Assembly: GCA_949987705.1 (NCBI GenBank)
Contig: CATLJY010000158.1
Span: 1-64,000, forward strand
Source: Thereva unica
Taxonomy: Eukaryota > Arthropoda > Insecta > Diptera > Therevidae
Length of the DNA stretch: 64,000 bases
Direction of reading: 5' to 3'
The translations under genes were made by a program, and so were the position numbers. Positions 30,335 to 42,727 of this stretch are shown piece after piece. The notes beneath the pieces were generated by a model that was not told the origin of the DNA, did no database searches, and saw nothing but the letters and a program-made list of their open reading frames with translations. The first letter of the stretch is position 1. Every line of letters starts with the position of its first letter.

Positions 30335-31985
30335 CGTGTCCAATTTTTTAAAATAATTTGGTTTAGGACTACACAAAAAGTGCTTTATTCAATTATGTTA
30401 CCTATCTAACAAAATATGGACGTATTCAGTTTGTGATGCAAACGCTTTAGTGGAGTCAGATGAGCACCAAATTTTAGTGAAAAGGGAATTGTCTCCAGAG
30501 TAAAATTTTTTTTTTGGAACATGTTAGTTACATCGAATACTATACGAAATGGACATTTTCTACCTCTAGCAACCGCCGCTACGTAAGTTATCGGCCATTA
30601 TGTCAAAAATTTACCATTTTGGTCGTTCTTTCTAAATATAAATGCGTATATCTCGGCATGTGTAGGTCCGAAAAAATTGAAAAAAATAGAGGTTGTTCGT
30701 TATGATATTGGCTACCAGCGGTTACAATATGAAATCCTTATCTACAAATATAACCTCAAAAAAATCAAAAACTAAAGAAACTACAGAATTTTGGTTTTTC
30801 GGTGATAACTTCGAATATTTTTAGTGAAATTTGATGAAATTTTCAAAAGTTATACTTTATAATGGAAACAATAACTGGTTAAAATATCAAGTCAAAATAT
30901 CTAATACAAGGCTCAAAAATTGACTTCAAATTTGAAAATTGATTGGTCGATCAGTTTTGTGCATCGCTTCGTATGAGGTTCTTACTTTTTTTAAAATGTA
31001 GCTTCTTTTATGCACTTTTGATGGTGAAAAAGAAAAAATTTTAAACTTGAAGAAAAGTGAAAAAAATCGAATCGAAAATCGACAATTTTTGCATTTTTTC
31101 GTCAATTTTTTTAGAAAAAAATCACATTTTTTGATAAAAGTCAAAATTTCGATCATTATATGTCAAAAATGAACTAATACTTCAATAGAAATTGAACTTT
31201 GCCAAAAAAAGTCAAATTTTCCTAAAAAATTGACGACAAAATGCAAAAATTGTCGATTTTCGATTCGATTTTTTTCACTTTTCTTCAAGTTTAAAATTTT
31301 TTCTTTTTCACCATCAAAAGTGCATAAAAGAAGCTACATTTTAAAAAAAGTAAGAACCTCATACGAAGCGATGCACAAAACTGATCGACCAATCAATTTT
31401 CAAATTTGAAGTCAATTTTTGAGCCTTGTATTAGATATTTTGACTTGATATTTTAACCAGTTATTGTTTCCATTATAAAGTATAACTTTTGAAAATTTCA
31501 TCAAATTTCACTAAAAATATTCGAAGTTATCACCGAAAAACCAAAATTCTGTAGTTTCTTTAGTTTTTGATTTTTTTGAGGTTATATGTGTAGATAAGGA
31601 TTTCATATTGTAACCGCTGGTAGCCAATATCATAACGAACAACCTCTATTTTTTTCAATTTTTTCGGACCTACACATGCCGAGATATACGCATTTATATT
31701 TAGAAAGAACGACCAAAATGGTAAATTTTTGACATAATGGCCGATAACTTACGTAGCGGCGGTTGCTAGAGGTAGAAAATGTCCATTTCGTATAGTATTC
31801 GATGTAACTAACATGTTCCAAAAAAAAAATTTTACTCTGGAGACAATTCCTTATGTTTTGCTCATCTGACTCCACTACTTGTCATAAAATGAATACGCTC
31901 GTATGTTGCTAGATAGTTAGAATAAATGAAATACTTTTTTGTGTAGTCCTAGAACAAATTATTTTAAAAAATTGGAGTAACGCAT
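30335..31985. mobile_element. Long inverted-repeat (foldback) element, about 1.65 kb
   Basis: Two arms of about 800 bp are inverted copies around about 31170-31195. For example, a 63-codon stretch is read identically from 30514-30705 (+) and its mirror in 31630-31875 (-). Similarity falls off toward the outer 150 bp, where small indels occur. No coding content. The outer ends read AATTTTTTAAAATAATTTG on both sides. No target duplication was identified. Confidence 0.85.
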
Positions 31986-32624
31986 GTTATTATTCAAAGA
32001 ATTTCATTTTAAACCATATCGTACCTTATAAAACATGGCATAACAGCAATAAAAACCCGCAAAAAAATGCGAAACAATTTTATTACATTACTCAAACATC
32101 GGCATTTCTTATAACGTATAGTCATTCATTCATTATTATTACTTGCTAGCTGTTATTGCTAATTTCTAGGAGGTAAAATTGTAATAAAATATTCCGAAAA
32201 TCTGTCACTTTCATACCTTCGGGGTGCTGTAAAACCCTTCGTAGTGAATGAAATGAAAAAAGTAATGAATGAAAATTATTCCTAATGAAACCCTCTACAA
32301 AAAACTTGTTATTATTTTTTTTGTTAAAGTTGAAGGAAAAAAAGTTATAGCTTTTAAAAGAAAATATTGTGACTAATTTTTGGGTTCTAAGGCTTATAAC
32401 TTCTTAATTATCATTTTACCATAAAATTTCTAAGTAATAAATTGTAGATTTTCGGTAAGATGTACCGTTTCGGAGATATAGTCGAAAAACCAATTGCACA
32501 CCTTTTCCAAAACGGTTAAAGGGGGGGGGGGGGGGGGGTTAGACCCGAAAACTCAGATTTAAGCTCACACTGACCCCCCCTACACATCCCAAAAATAAAA
32601 CCTTGTCCTGAATTTTTGCAATGT
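31986..32624 (+). other. Unassigned; possible eroded BEL internal region, contains G18
   Basis: Mostly AT-rich with many short inverted words around AATGAATGAA. A run of 18 G occurs at 32521-32538. No ORF recognised. Confidence 0.4.
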
Positions 32625-32790
32625 TTGGTTATGGATAACGGCAGCCAACAGACATACATCACAGAAAATTTGAGAAAAAAGTTAAATTTACCTATTGTGG
32701 GAGTGCCGTACGTTAATATTATCCCGTTTGGTGACATAGACAACGTCGCGCTAAAAGGTGCAATCAGATTCAAGTAGCAGTTAAAAGTCA
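32625..32790 (+). pseudogene. BEL/Pao protease fragment
   Basis: The + strand reads MDNGSQQTYITENLRKKLNL followed by a divergent stretch (GDIDNVALKGAIRFK) and a stop. This is the aspartic protease start of BEL/Pao Pol, with Asn for Ser in the usual DSGS core. The following protease part seems to be at 43161. Confidence 0.7.
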
Positions 32791-32816
32791 ATATAATTTC
32801 TTTTTTTTATTTCAGC

Positions 32817-32862
32817 AAGAGTTAACCCTTCTAGCACAGAAGGCGCACTTTGCAGCTAAGCA
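32817..32862 (-). mobile_element. Isolated 3' terminus of a family A-like LINE
   Basis: TTAACCCTTCTAGCACAGAAGG and the next bases resemble, with differences, the outermost 3' end of LINE A (compare 34665-34715). Only about 45 bp are present, next to MITE a. Confidence 0.5.
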
Positions 32863-32896
32863 TGAAAATCTATATATACATACACATTCATACATA

Positions 32897-33176
32897 CAGT
32901 AGCCTCCAAAAGTCAGTTGAAATTGTATATTTCAGTATTTTATCTTAAAAACAAAGTGTGAAATAAAAAAATGCGTTACATTTAAATATTATTTATTAAA
33001 TAAACTGTTTTTCTAACGTTTTCATAAAGAAATTGGAGTCTGACATAAAGCCAACTGGGCATTGTAACTGAAAATCATAAACAACATACTATTGCCCGTT
33101 GAAAAACGTATTACTAGGAACAGCGACGTTTTTAAATATGTAGGAGCGTATTTCAACTGACTTTTGGAGGCCACTG
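32897..33176. mobile_element. TA-flanked MITE a, 280 bp (Tc1/mariner-type ends)
   Basis: The inverted ends CAGT(A/G)GCCTCCAAAAGTCA.. extend for about 27 bp, with TA on each side (32895-32896, 33177-33178). No ORF. Superfamily inferred from the TA target and CAGT ends. Confidence 0.8.
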
Positions 33177-33181
33177 TATAT

Positions 33182-33183
<2 letters not shown>

Positions 33184-33234
<51 letters not shown>
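33184..33234. repeat. (CA)n-(TA)n microsatellite
   Basis: CACACA… changes into TATATA… between MITE a and MITE b. Confidence 0.95.
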
Positions 33235-33237
<3 letters not shown>

Positions 33238-33480
33238 TGAGCATCAATATAAAGTTAACACAAAAGGCTCAACAACAAAAATACACTAAAAAATCCACGT
33301 TTTTACCTCCTCAAAAAAATCGGAGGAGGCTACACGACCCCTTAAAATCTTCGTAACAGTCTCTACTACAATTAAAAAATAATTTAAAAATTCGCATTTG
33401 CCTCTAAGGGGGTCCTGGAGGCTCCCTAAAAGGCTCAAAATAAAAAAGGGGAATTTGTGTTAACTTTATATTGATGCTCA

Positions 33481-33483
<3 letters not shown>
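33235..33483. mobile_element. TA-flanked MITE b, 249 bp
   Basis: Inverted ends CAGTGAGCATCAATATAAAG continue for about 30 bp; both ends sit in (TA)n. No ORF. Tc1/mariner-type by target and ends. Confidence 0.85.

Positions 33484-33549
<66 letters not shown>
33484..33549. repeat. (TA)n microsatellite
   Basis: Pure TA dinucleotides between MITE b and MITE c. Confidence 0.97.
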
Positions 33550-33552
<3 letters not shown>

Positions 33553-34558
33553 GGTGTCCCACATAAACTTACAAAGCGGCCGGCTGTGGATAGGTCTTGG
33601 ATAGACGAACAAAAAATCGTATGGGTGGGGGGGGAAATCGTAACGGTTTAGCCGCTAGGGCGTTTTGAAGTTTTTTTGCTAGAGTTTTACATATCACCCT
33701 GTATTTTTGTAACCGTGTAACCCATTTTCATGATTATGGTACCGGTGTACGCAGAATTCCCCCACCTATCTACGACGGTAAAAATAATGGTCCTATCTTA
33801 TAAACTTTTGGAGTTATGAGTCGCCAAAGTCAAAATTTTGTATTTTTTTCACTAAAATTTCAACTAAAACCACCTTTTTCTCCAAAAAATACGTGATAAA
33901 CCTACACTTTTTTTTCCAAAATTAAAAAGTTTGGACAATTTCCTATAAATAATGTACTACAACTTTTACGCCACAGCCTCTAGTTTTGAAGTTATAAGCA
34001 TTTTTAATGTTGAAATTGGCTCTATTTCGTCCTTTTTTTGTACTTTTCCATCTGAGCTTTGTCGAAAAGTGCCAAATAAGCATCGAAAAAGGCCAATATT
34101 AACTTTAAAATTGCTTATAACTTCTAAAGTAAAGGCCCTAGAATAAAACTTGTTATTCATTATTCATTGGAAATTGTCCAAGCTTTCTAATTTTGGAAAA
34201 AAAAATTAGGTTTATCACGTATTTTTTGGAGAAAAAGGTGGTTTTAGTTGAAATTTTAGTGAAAAAATACAAAATTTTGACTTTGGCGACTCATAACTCC
34301 AAAAGTTTATAAGATAGGACCATTATTTTTACCGTCGTAGAGAGGTGGGGGAATTCTGCGTACACCGGTACCATAATCATAAAAATGGGTTACACGGTTA
34401 CAAAAATACAGGGTGATATGTAAAACTCTAGCAAAAAAACTTCAAAACGCCCTAGCGGCTAAACCGTTACGATTTCCCCCCCCCACCCATAGGATTTTTT
34501 GTTCGTCTATCCAAGACCTATCCACAGCCGGCCGCTTTGTAAGTTTATGTGGGACACC

Positions 34559-34561
<3 letters not shown>
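33550..34561. mobile_element. TA-flanked foldback element c, 1,012 bp
   Basis: The ends CAGGGTGTCCCACATAAACT mirror each other and the inverted arms run about 450 bp inwards with high identity (G/C run lengths and single bases differ). The core near 34020-34090 is unpaired. No ORF beyond chance. It sits between two (TA)n tracts, so a TA target is likely. Confidence 0.88.
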
Positions 34562-34654
<93 letters not shown>

Positions 34655-34664
34655 TACATATATA
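34562..34664. repeat. (TA)n microsatellite, tail/target of LINE A
   Basis: About 100 bp of TA directly joining the 3' terminus of LINE A at 34665. Confidence 0.95.
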
Positions 34665-34840
34665 GAGTTTCCCTTCTAACACAGAAGGCACACTTCCCAG
34701 CAGGGCTGAGAAATATTTACCACTGCCGTGGCTCAGCTGAGACATGCAAACATAAAATATTAGTAACATAAAAATTATTAAATAAAAACACAAATCCAAA
34801 TTAACATATAACCCACGCAAGCAACAGGAAACAAAGATGG

Positions 34841-37700
34841 TCACGTGAGATTAAAAAGACTCCTTTTAAGGACATATTTACTAATGCACACGCTAAAGGC
34901 ATTAATATTATTGTTAACATTAATGAACATGCGGTTTACAGGTTCAAATCTACCGTAATTAGTATTAGAGGAGTTGATTTGTAAAAGAGGTGGACCTCTC
35001 AGATTATAACGACTCTCTCTAAACGACGCACGGCGACCTAAAAAACCTGAGTCGACCTTTCCATTAAGTAGCTGATGAACAAATACAACATCGGCCACCT
35101 CTCGACGCTTTTGAAGAGAGCCTAAGTTGAGTAACTTAAGCCGGGATTCATATGATGGAAGAACTATTGGGTTTTCCCAAGGAAGATGATTCAGTGCGAA
35201 TCGAACGAACCTTCGTTGAACCGATTCAATAGTTCTAACATGCGAAGAATAGTGAGGAGACCAAACCTGGGAGGCATATTCAAGTAATGGTCTGACAAGA
35301 GAAATATATAAGTGTTTAGTAACCAACGGGTTATTAAATTCCTTGGACCACCTTTTTATAAAACCCAAGACTAAACTACCTCTGGAAGAGATATAGTTGA
35401 TGTGAGTGGAGAAATCCAGCTTACTATCAAATCTAATCCGGAGATCTTTAACCAAATTAACACGAGGGATACCCTCATCAGAAAAGGTGTAGTTAAAAAT
35501 TATAGGATCACGTCTCCTACTAAAAGTCATGACTTCGCATTTACCAATATTAAGAACCAGGTTGTTGTTAGCACACCAAGAGTAAAAGGTATCAAGGTCA
35601 ATCTGCAGAAGTTTGCAATCCTCCATACTCTTTATGTGCCGATACAATTTGATGTCATCAGCGTAAATCAATATTCTACAGTGTCTTAGTAAGGGAACAA
35701 TGTCATCAATTGATAAGATAAAGAGGAGAGGGCCAAGATGACTTCCTTGAGCGACACCGGACGACGCTTCAATGGTTATTGATTTGGATCTACGAAAAAG
35801 AACTTGGTAGGTCCGGTCAGTTAAGTAAGACTGGAATCATACTAGAAGGGCTTGCGGAGAGCTTGTCGAATGCCTTACTAAAATCAGTGTAAACACAATC
35901 AGTTTGACTACCGGAAACGAAGCCTTCGACAGCATGAGCAGTGAACTCAAGAAGATTGGTGGTGGTGGAACGAGCTGCAAGAAAACCATGTTGATTCGTT
36001 GAGATCAGCCTCTTGCAGATAGGAGCGAGTGTGGAATAGATAATTGATTCAAAAAGTTTCGGTATAGCAGACAACTTAGCAACAGGCCTATAATTCGATA
36101 TTTCACTCTTGCAGCCACTTTTGTGAATAGGAATTATGAACGAGTTCTTCCACGAAGTGGGGAAGTACCCTTTATCCAGGGATTTTAGAAAAAGGATTTT
36201 CAGTGGAGACTGGAGAACCTCCACACAGGCCTTAAGGACAGCAGGAGGAATACCGTCGGGGCCAGGAGTAAAGTCAAATGGAAGATCGTCAATATGTTTC
36301 ACGATATCGGCAATGGTAATTGAGAGAGGTAAAAAATGAGCCTCTCGGTTGGGGATAATGTGGCGAAAATTATTGTCGTCAGGCTGAAAGTCTGCAGATG
36401 AGAAAGATTGATGAAAGAATGACGCAAACATGTTGCAAATCGCGGGCGAGTCACAGCTAGAACAGTTCTTGTGCTGCATAGTATTAGGGTAATTATCAAC
36501 TTTTTTCTTCGAGTTGATAAATTTGAAGAAGTTTCTGGAATCAGTAAATACTTTATTACTCATACTGCTGAGATATTCACGATACAGAGTAAAAGAGAGT
36601 GAACGAAATTGGTTATAGCAAATGATAAATGAATTGAGACTCGGAGAGTCCTTTCTCTTTAAATAAGTTTTCCAGAGCCTATTCTTTCGATTTTTCAAAT
36701 GCTTGAGTTCACTATTGAACCAAGGAGGAGAAGAACTGGCTAATTTTTGAGGCTCGTAGGGAACGCAAGAAACGAGGGCTTCGTATAGTACGCCATAAAA
36801 CCGTGGTACATCGACATCCAACTCGTTTGCGGAAAGTAAGTTGTTGAAATCAACCATGGCAAGTTTAGATGACAGCTCATTAAAGTTAGCCTTTTTAAAG
36901 TTAAAGGAATAGGTTACCCCCTCCGGATAAGGAGTATTAACTGAATTGAAACAGTAATTGACCAAGATAGGAGGGTGGTAATTGTCAACTGTGGACATGA
37001 CTATTGGACTGGGTTCAACAGTCATGTTGACTGAGTCAGTAAAGAATATAAGATCCAACTGCCTTCCTAATACATTAGTCACACCGCTCATTTGACTCAA
37101 GCCAAGTGAGAATAAGGAATCGAGAAAACACGATTCCTTAGAATTAAGGCAGCCTTCAGGAAGGTAGTTATCGTCATCATCAACATATACCCACTGGATA
37201 TTGGGTAAATTAAAATCGCCTAGAAGAAGTAGCTCATCATTAGTGTTCATCAAGGTCAGAATGTGGGCAACACAAAAGATGAGAATATCATAGAGGTTAT
37301 TACCTCCATCGTCAAGTGTGCTTAACATATCTGGTGGGTATAGCAGCACAGCAGGAAGAGATTCATTTTAGAAAGGGAGATTTTAAGAGCAACAAGCTCG
37401 ACGTCAAGGTGGTTAGAGAAGCTAGGAAGCGAAATTGGGGTGCAATTAAGATGGCTTCTACAAGCAACAAGTACGCCACCCCCACGAGCTTCCGAGTCAG
37501 TATGACGGTCCCTCCGAAAGATTTGGTAGGAGGAATCGAAAAGTTCAGCATTGAGAATGCCCACATGGAGCCAGGTTTCAGTGAATGCTATGACATCTAG
37601 GCCACTAGCAATCGTTGCCTGAAGGATATCTTTAGTTTTAGACCTGGCCCCCCTTACATTCTGGTAGTAGAGGGAAAGCGTCTCGAGTTTTTTGATATCA
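34841..37700 (-). pseudogene. LINE A ORF2 (endonuclease and RT), duplication unit 1
   Basis: On the - strand: endonuclease start (LSLYYQNVKGARSK-like, FTETW) near 37690-37570, RGGGVLVA (about 37480), a frame break near 37340, LLLGDFNLPNIQW, the linker PWFNSELKHLKNRKNR, RT blocks GPDGIPPAVLK, NYRPVAKLSAIPKLFES and TDFSKAFDKLS, then a 41-nt deletion near 35856 that removes the helix after SKAFD and shifts frame, then SHLGPLLFILS, the catalytic LIYADDIKLY (about 35671) and the C-terminal domain to the stop at 34841. All breaks recur in unit 2. Confidence 0.85.
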
Positions 37701-38474
37701 GTGTAGCACCCGAAGTTGAAGTTGAAGCGTTTGCATGATGAGATCTATTACGAGTACGTGGAACGAAACGCTTGGTAAGAGCCCCAGCGGGCCAGAAACC
37801 CGGGTCTAAGAGAATCTCGGCAGTAGTAGGCGGTGCAGACAAAATAAAAGATGAAACTGGCTTGGAGACCTTGCTAACCTTTCTACAGCGAACTGTTCCG
37901 GGGCCTATAGATTTTTTCCTCAGATATTCACAGATAGACTCCGTCTTAGTCTCCGGATAGAATCTCGAGATGAAAATATTTAGAGGCCTAGGAACCGTAA
38001 CAAGAGAAGTGTTAGGCTCAAGAGGTACTATAACTTCGGCAACCGGGGGACCATCCACTATCAGAGGCGGAGGGGCTGCTACCAAGACTGGCATAGAGGA
38101 CGACTCAGTCCCTGAAACTTCCGCGACCGAAGGACCTCCCACCACTGTGGCAAGGAGGATGATACAGAGACCGGCTTTAACTTCAGCTCTGTAGATGGAA
38201 CGCGGAACGAGGACCTCAAGCTGACACTATTGCCAATGGTGGCTTGGCGATTGCGACTATTATTATTTTTAATTTTTAGATTTTTGCGACGCGGCTTACA
38301 TCCTGGCGTCGTTGGGTTAATGACATCCTGATTGAGGATGACATCAACCAAGGGAGGATCATCCTTGGGGTTATTCGAGGAAGGAGGCTGCTCCCCAACC
38401 TGCAGTGCGCCCACAGAGGGGGATAACTTGCTATTAAAGACGCCTTCAAATTTTGAAGCTAGAGAGCTCAAGGC
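37654..38474 (-). pseudogene. LINE A ORF1, truncated in duplication unit 1
   Basis: It contains the C-terminal RRM-like block (IFISRFYPETKTESICEYLRK … LLDPGFWPAGALTKRFVP) and part of the middle, separated by a frame change near 38147. The N-terminal part is cut at the duplication junction. Confidence 0.8.
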
Positions 38475-41400
38475 AGGGCTGAGAAATATTTACCACTGCC
38501 GTGGCTCAGCTGAGACATGCAAACATAAAATATTAGTAACATAAAAATTATTAAATAAAAACACAAATCCAAATTAACATATAACCCACGCAAGCAACAG
38601 GAAACAAAGATGGTCACGTGAGATTAAAAAGACTCCTTTTAAGGACATCTTTACTAATGCACACGCTAAAGGCATTAATATTATTGTTAACATTAATGAA
38701 CATGCGGTTTACAGGTTCAAATCTACCGTAATTAGTATTAGAGGAGTTGATTTGTAAAAGAGGTGGACCTCTCAGATTATAACGACTCTCTCTAAACGAC
38801 GCACGGCGACCTAAAAAACCTGAGTCGACCTTTCCATTAAGTAGCTGATGAACAAATACAACATCGGCCACCTCTCGACGCTTTTGAAGAGAGCCTAAGT
38901 TGAGTAACTTAAGCCGGGATTCATATGATGGAAGAACTATTGGGTTTTCCCAAGGAAGATGATTCAGTGCGAATCGAACGAACCTTCGTTGAACCGATTC
39001 AATAGTTCTAACATGCGAAGAATAGTGAGGAGACCAAACCTGGGAGGCATATTCAAGTAATGGTCTGACAAGAGAAATATATAAGTGTTTAGTAACCAAC
39101 GGGTTATTAAATTCCTTGGACCACCTTTTTATAAAACCCAAGACTAAACTACCTCTGGAAGAGATATAGTTGATGTGAGTGGAGAAATCCAGCTTACTAT
39201 CAAATCTAATCCCGAGATCTTTAACCAAATTAACACGAGGGATACCCTCATCAGAAAAGGTGTAGTTAAAAATTATAGGATCACGTCTCCTACTAAAAGT
39301 CATGACTTCGCATTTACCAATATTAAGAACCAGGTTGTTGTTAGCACACCAAGAGTAAAAGGTATCAAGGTCAATCTGCAGAAGTTTGCAATCCTCCATA
39401 CTCTTTATGTGCCGATACAATTTGATGTCATCAGCGTAAATCAATATTCTACAGTGTCTTAGTAAGGGAACAATGTCATCAATTGATAAGATAAAGAGGA
39501 GAGGGCCAAGATGACTTCCTTGAGCGACACCGGACGACGCTTCAATGGTTATTGATTTGGATCTACGAAAAAGAACTTGGTAGGTCCGGTCAGTTAAGTA
39601 AGACTGGAACCATACTAGAAGGGCTTGCGGAGAGCTTGTCGAATGCCTTACTAAAATCAGTGTAAACACAATCAGTTTGACTACCGGAAACGAAGCCTTC
39701 GACAGCATGAGCAGTGAACTCAAGAAGATTGGTGGTGGTGGAACGAGCTGCAAGAAAACCATGTTGATTCGTTGAGATCAGCCTCTTGCAGATAGGAGCG
39801 AGTGTGGAATAGATAATTGATTCAAAAAGTTTCGGTATAGCAGACAACTTAGCAACAGGCCTATAATTCGATATTTCACTCTTGCAGCCACTTTTGTGAA
39901 TAGGAATTATGAACGAGTTCTTCCACAAAGTGGGGAAGTACCCTTTATCCAGGGATTTTAGAAAAAGGATTTTCAGTGGAGACTGGAGAACCTCCACACA
40001 GGCCTTAAGGACAGCAGGAGGAATACCGTCGGGGCCAGGAGTAAAGTCAAATGGAAGATCGTCAATATGTTTCACGATATCGGCAATGGTAATTGAGAGA
40101 GGTAAAAAATGAGCCTCTCGGTTGGGGATAATGTGGCGAAAATTATTGTCGTCAGGCTGAAAGTCTGCAGATGAGAAAGATTGATGAAAGAATGACGCAA
40201 ACATGTTGCAAATCGCGGGCGAGTCACAGCTAGAACAGTTCTTGTGCTGCATAGTATTAGGGTAATTATCAACTTTTTTCTTCGAGTTGATAAATTTGAA
40301 GAAGTTTCTGGAATCAGTAAATACTTTATTACTCATACTGCTGAGATATTCACGATACAGAGTAAAAGAGAGTGAACGAAATTGGTTATAGCAAATGATA
40401 AATGAATTGAGACTCGGAGAGTCCTTTCTCTTTAAATAAGTTTTCCAGAGCCTATTCTTTCGATTTTTCAAATGCTTGAGTTCACTATTGAACCAAGGAG
40501 GAGAAGAACTGGCTAATTTTTGAGGCTCGTAGGGAACGCAAGAAACGAGGGCTTCGTATAGTACGCCATAAAACCGTGGTACATCGACATCCAACTCGTT
40601 TGCGGAAAGTAAGTTGTTGAAATCAACCATGGCAAGTTTAGATGACAGCTCATTAAAGTTAGCCTTTTTAAAGTTAAAGGAATAGGTTACCCCCTCCGGA
40701 TAAGGAGTATTAACTGAATTGAAACAGTAATTGAGCAAGATAGGAGGGTGGTAATTGTCAACTGTGGACATGACTATTGGACTGGGTTCAACAGTCATGT
40801 TGACTGAGTCAGTAAAGAATATAAGATCCAACTGCCTTCCTAATACATTAGTCACACCGCTCATTTGACTCAAGCCAAGTGAGAATAAGGAATCGAGAAA
40901 ACACGATTCCTTAGAATTAAGGCAGCCTTCAGGAAGGTAGTTATCGTCATCATCAACATATACCCACTGGATATTGGGTAAATTAAAATCGCCTAGAAGA
41001 AGTAGCTCATCATTAGTGTTCATCAAGGTCAGAATGTGGGCAACACAAAAGATGAGAATATCATAGAGGTTATTACCTCCATCGTCAAGTGTGCTTAACA
41101 TATCTGGTGGGTATAGCAGCACAGCAGGAAGAGATTCATTTTAGAAAGGGAGATTTTAAGAGCAACAAGCTCGACGTCAAGGTGGTTAGAGAAGCTAGGA
41201 AGCGAAATTGGGGTGCAATTAAGATGGCTTCTACAAGCAACAAGTACGCCACCCCCACGAGCTTCCGAGTCAGTATGACGGTCCCTCCGAAAGATTTGGT
41301 AGGAGGAATCGAAAAGTTCAGCATTGAGAATGCCCACATGGAGCCAGGTTTCAGTGAATGCTATGACATCTAGGCCACTAGCAATCGTTGCCTGAAGGAT

Positions 41401-42247
41401 ATCTTTAGTTTTAGACCTGGCCCCCTTTACATTCTGGTAGTAGAGGGAAAGCGTCTCGAGTTTTTTGATATCAGTGTAGCACCCGAAGTTGAAGTTGAAG
41501 CGTTTGCATGATGAGATCTATTACGAGTACGTGGAACGAAACGCTTGGTAAGAGCCCCAGCGGGCCAGAAACCCGGGTCTAAGAGAATCTCGGCAGTAGT
41601 AGGCGGTGCAGACAAAATAAAAGATGAAACTGGCTTGGAGACCTTGCTAACCTTTCTACAGCGAACTGTTCCGGGGCCTATAGATTTTTTCCTCAGATAT
41701 TCACAGATAGACTCCGTCTTAGTCTCCGGATAGAATCTCGAGATGAAAATATTTAGAGGCCTAGGAACCGTAACAAGAGAAGTGTTAGGCTCAAGAGGTA
41801 CTATAACTTCGGCAACCGGGGGACCATCCACTATCAGAGGCGGAGGGGCTGCTACCAAGACTGGCATAGAGGACGACTCAGTCCCTGAAACTTCCGCGAC
41901 CGAAGGACCTCCCACCACTGTGGCAAGGAGGATGATACAGAGACCGGCTTTAACTTCAGCTCTGTAGATGGAACGCGGAACGAGGACCTCAAGCTGACAC
42001 TATTGCCAATGGTGGCTTGGCGATTGCGACTATTATTATTTTTAATTTTTAGATTTTTGCGACGCGGCTTACATCCTGGCGTCGTTGGGTTAATGACATC
42101 CTGATTGAGGATGACATCAACCAAGGGAGGATCATCCTTGGGGTTATTCGAGGAAGGAGGCTGCTCCCCAACCTGCAGTGCGCCCACAGAGGGGGATAAC
42201 TTGCTATTAAAGACGCCTTCAAATTTTGAAGCTAGAGAGCTCAAGGC
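38475..42247 (-). repeat. Tandem duplication, unit 2 (3,773 bp)
   Basis: Second copy; it lacks the terminal 37 bp of the LINE 3' end because the breakpoint lies inside the 3' UTR, and it continues at 42248 into the unduplicated ORF1 start. Confidence 0.93.
38614..41480 (-). pseudogene. LINE A ORF2, duplication unit 2
   Basis: Same layout and same lesions as unit 1, with the frame break near 41113 and the 41-nt deletion near 39629. A few substitutions change residues relative to unit 1 (for example L for V in PPIL(V/L)NYC, and L for S in FPT(S/L)WKNS). The catalytic ADD box is intact (about 39444). The ORF1 stop and ORF2 start are close, near 41430-41480. Confidence 0.85.
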
Positions 42248-42727
42248 GTTATGATTTTGAGCCACTGCTGAAGACAGCGATTCAATATCAGCTCGAACGC
42301 GCTTCGTACTCCTTTTAACGTCATCCAATACAGGATGAAGAGAAACCGAGGAGTTGGAAGAGCAAGAAGAAGCGGCGACAGGATTTAAGATTAACGACTG
42401 CATGTCGTCAATCGAGTCTAAGGCCGTTGCAATCCTGGAAGAAATTTCCTGGAATTTACTCAATAATGAGCCGGAGTTAGTCGCAGTAAGATTTAGGGTG
42501 TCGGACAATGAGTCGAGTCGGACGTTGATGGATTGAATGTCATCCGACAACATCTGGAGATGCGAGATGTTGCCGGAGAAGGAACCGAGACGGCTCATGA
42601 CTAGTTCTTGACCGTCGAAAACAGCATTGGAAATGTCCTTCACCAGTCTGAGGACATGGCAGGGCTTGATGTCTGTACACTCCCTACAAGTTGTCACTCT
42701 AGGAGCCGAAGTGTTGGAACTGACCAC
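41427..42727 (-). pseudogene. LINE A ORF1 with frameshift
   Basis: It starts MVSSNTSAPRVTTCREC at 42727. The N-terminus has Cys/His residues (CRECTDIKPCH) followed by a predicted coiled coil (SRLGSFSGNISHLQMLSDD … SKFQEISSRIATALDSID). A basic Asn/Arg patch is next, then a frame change at about 41920, then the RRM-like C-terminus seen in Jockey/CR1 ORF1 proteins. ORF1p normally binds LINE RNA. The frameshift is shared with unit 1. Confidence 0.8.

Larger units (their letters stand above)
34702..38474 (-). repeat. Tandem duplication, unit 1 (3,773 bp)
   Basis: Corresponds base for base, with only a handful of substitutions noticed (for example near 34871, 35431, 35837, 36166 and 36963), to 38475-42247. 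At the junction, ORF1 sequence …AGCTCAAGGC meets 3' UTR AGGGCTGAGAAAT, with GC shared by both parents. Confidence 0.93.

Noticed and set aside
34413..34844. ORFs reading YIYIYIYI
   Set aside because: Translation of (TA)n microsatellite; the same applies at 52290-52505 and 61597-61845.
37316..37600. Plus-strand ORFs inside LINE A (also 41089-41373)
   Set aside because: They are antisense shadows of the endonuclease region and are duplicated with it.
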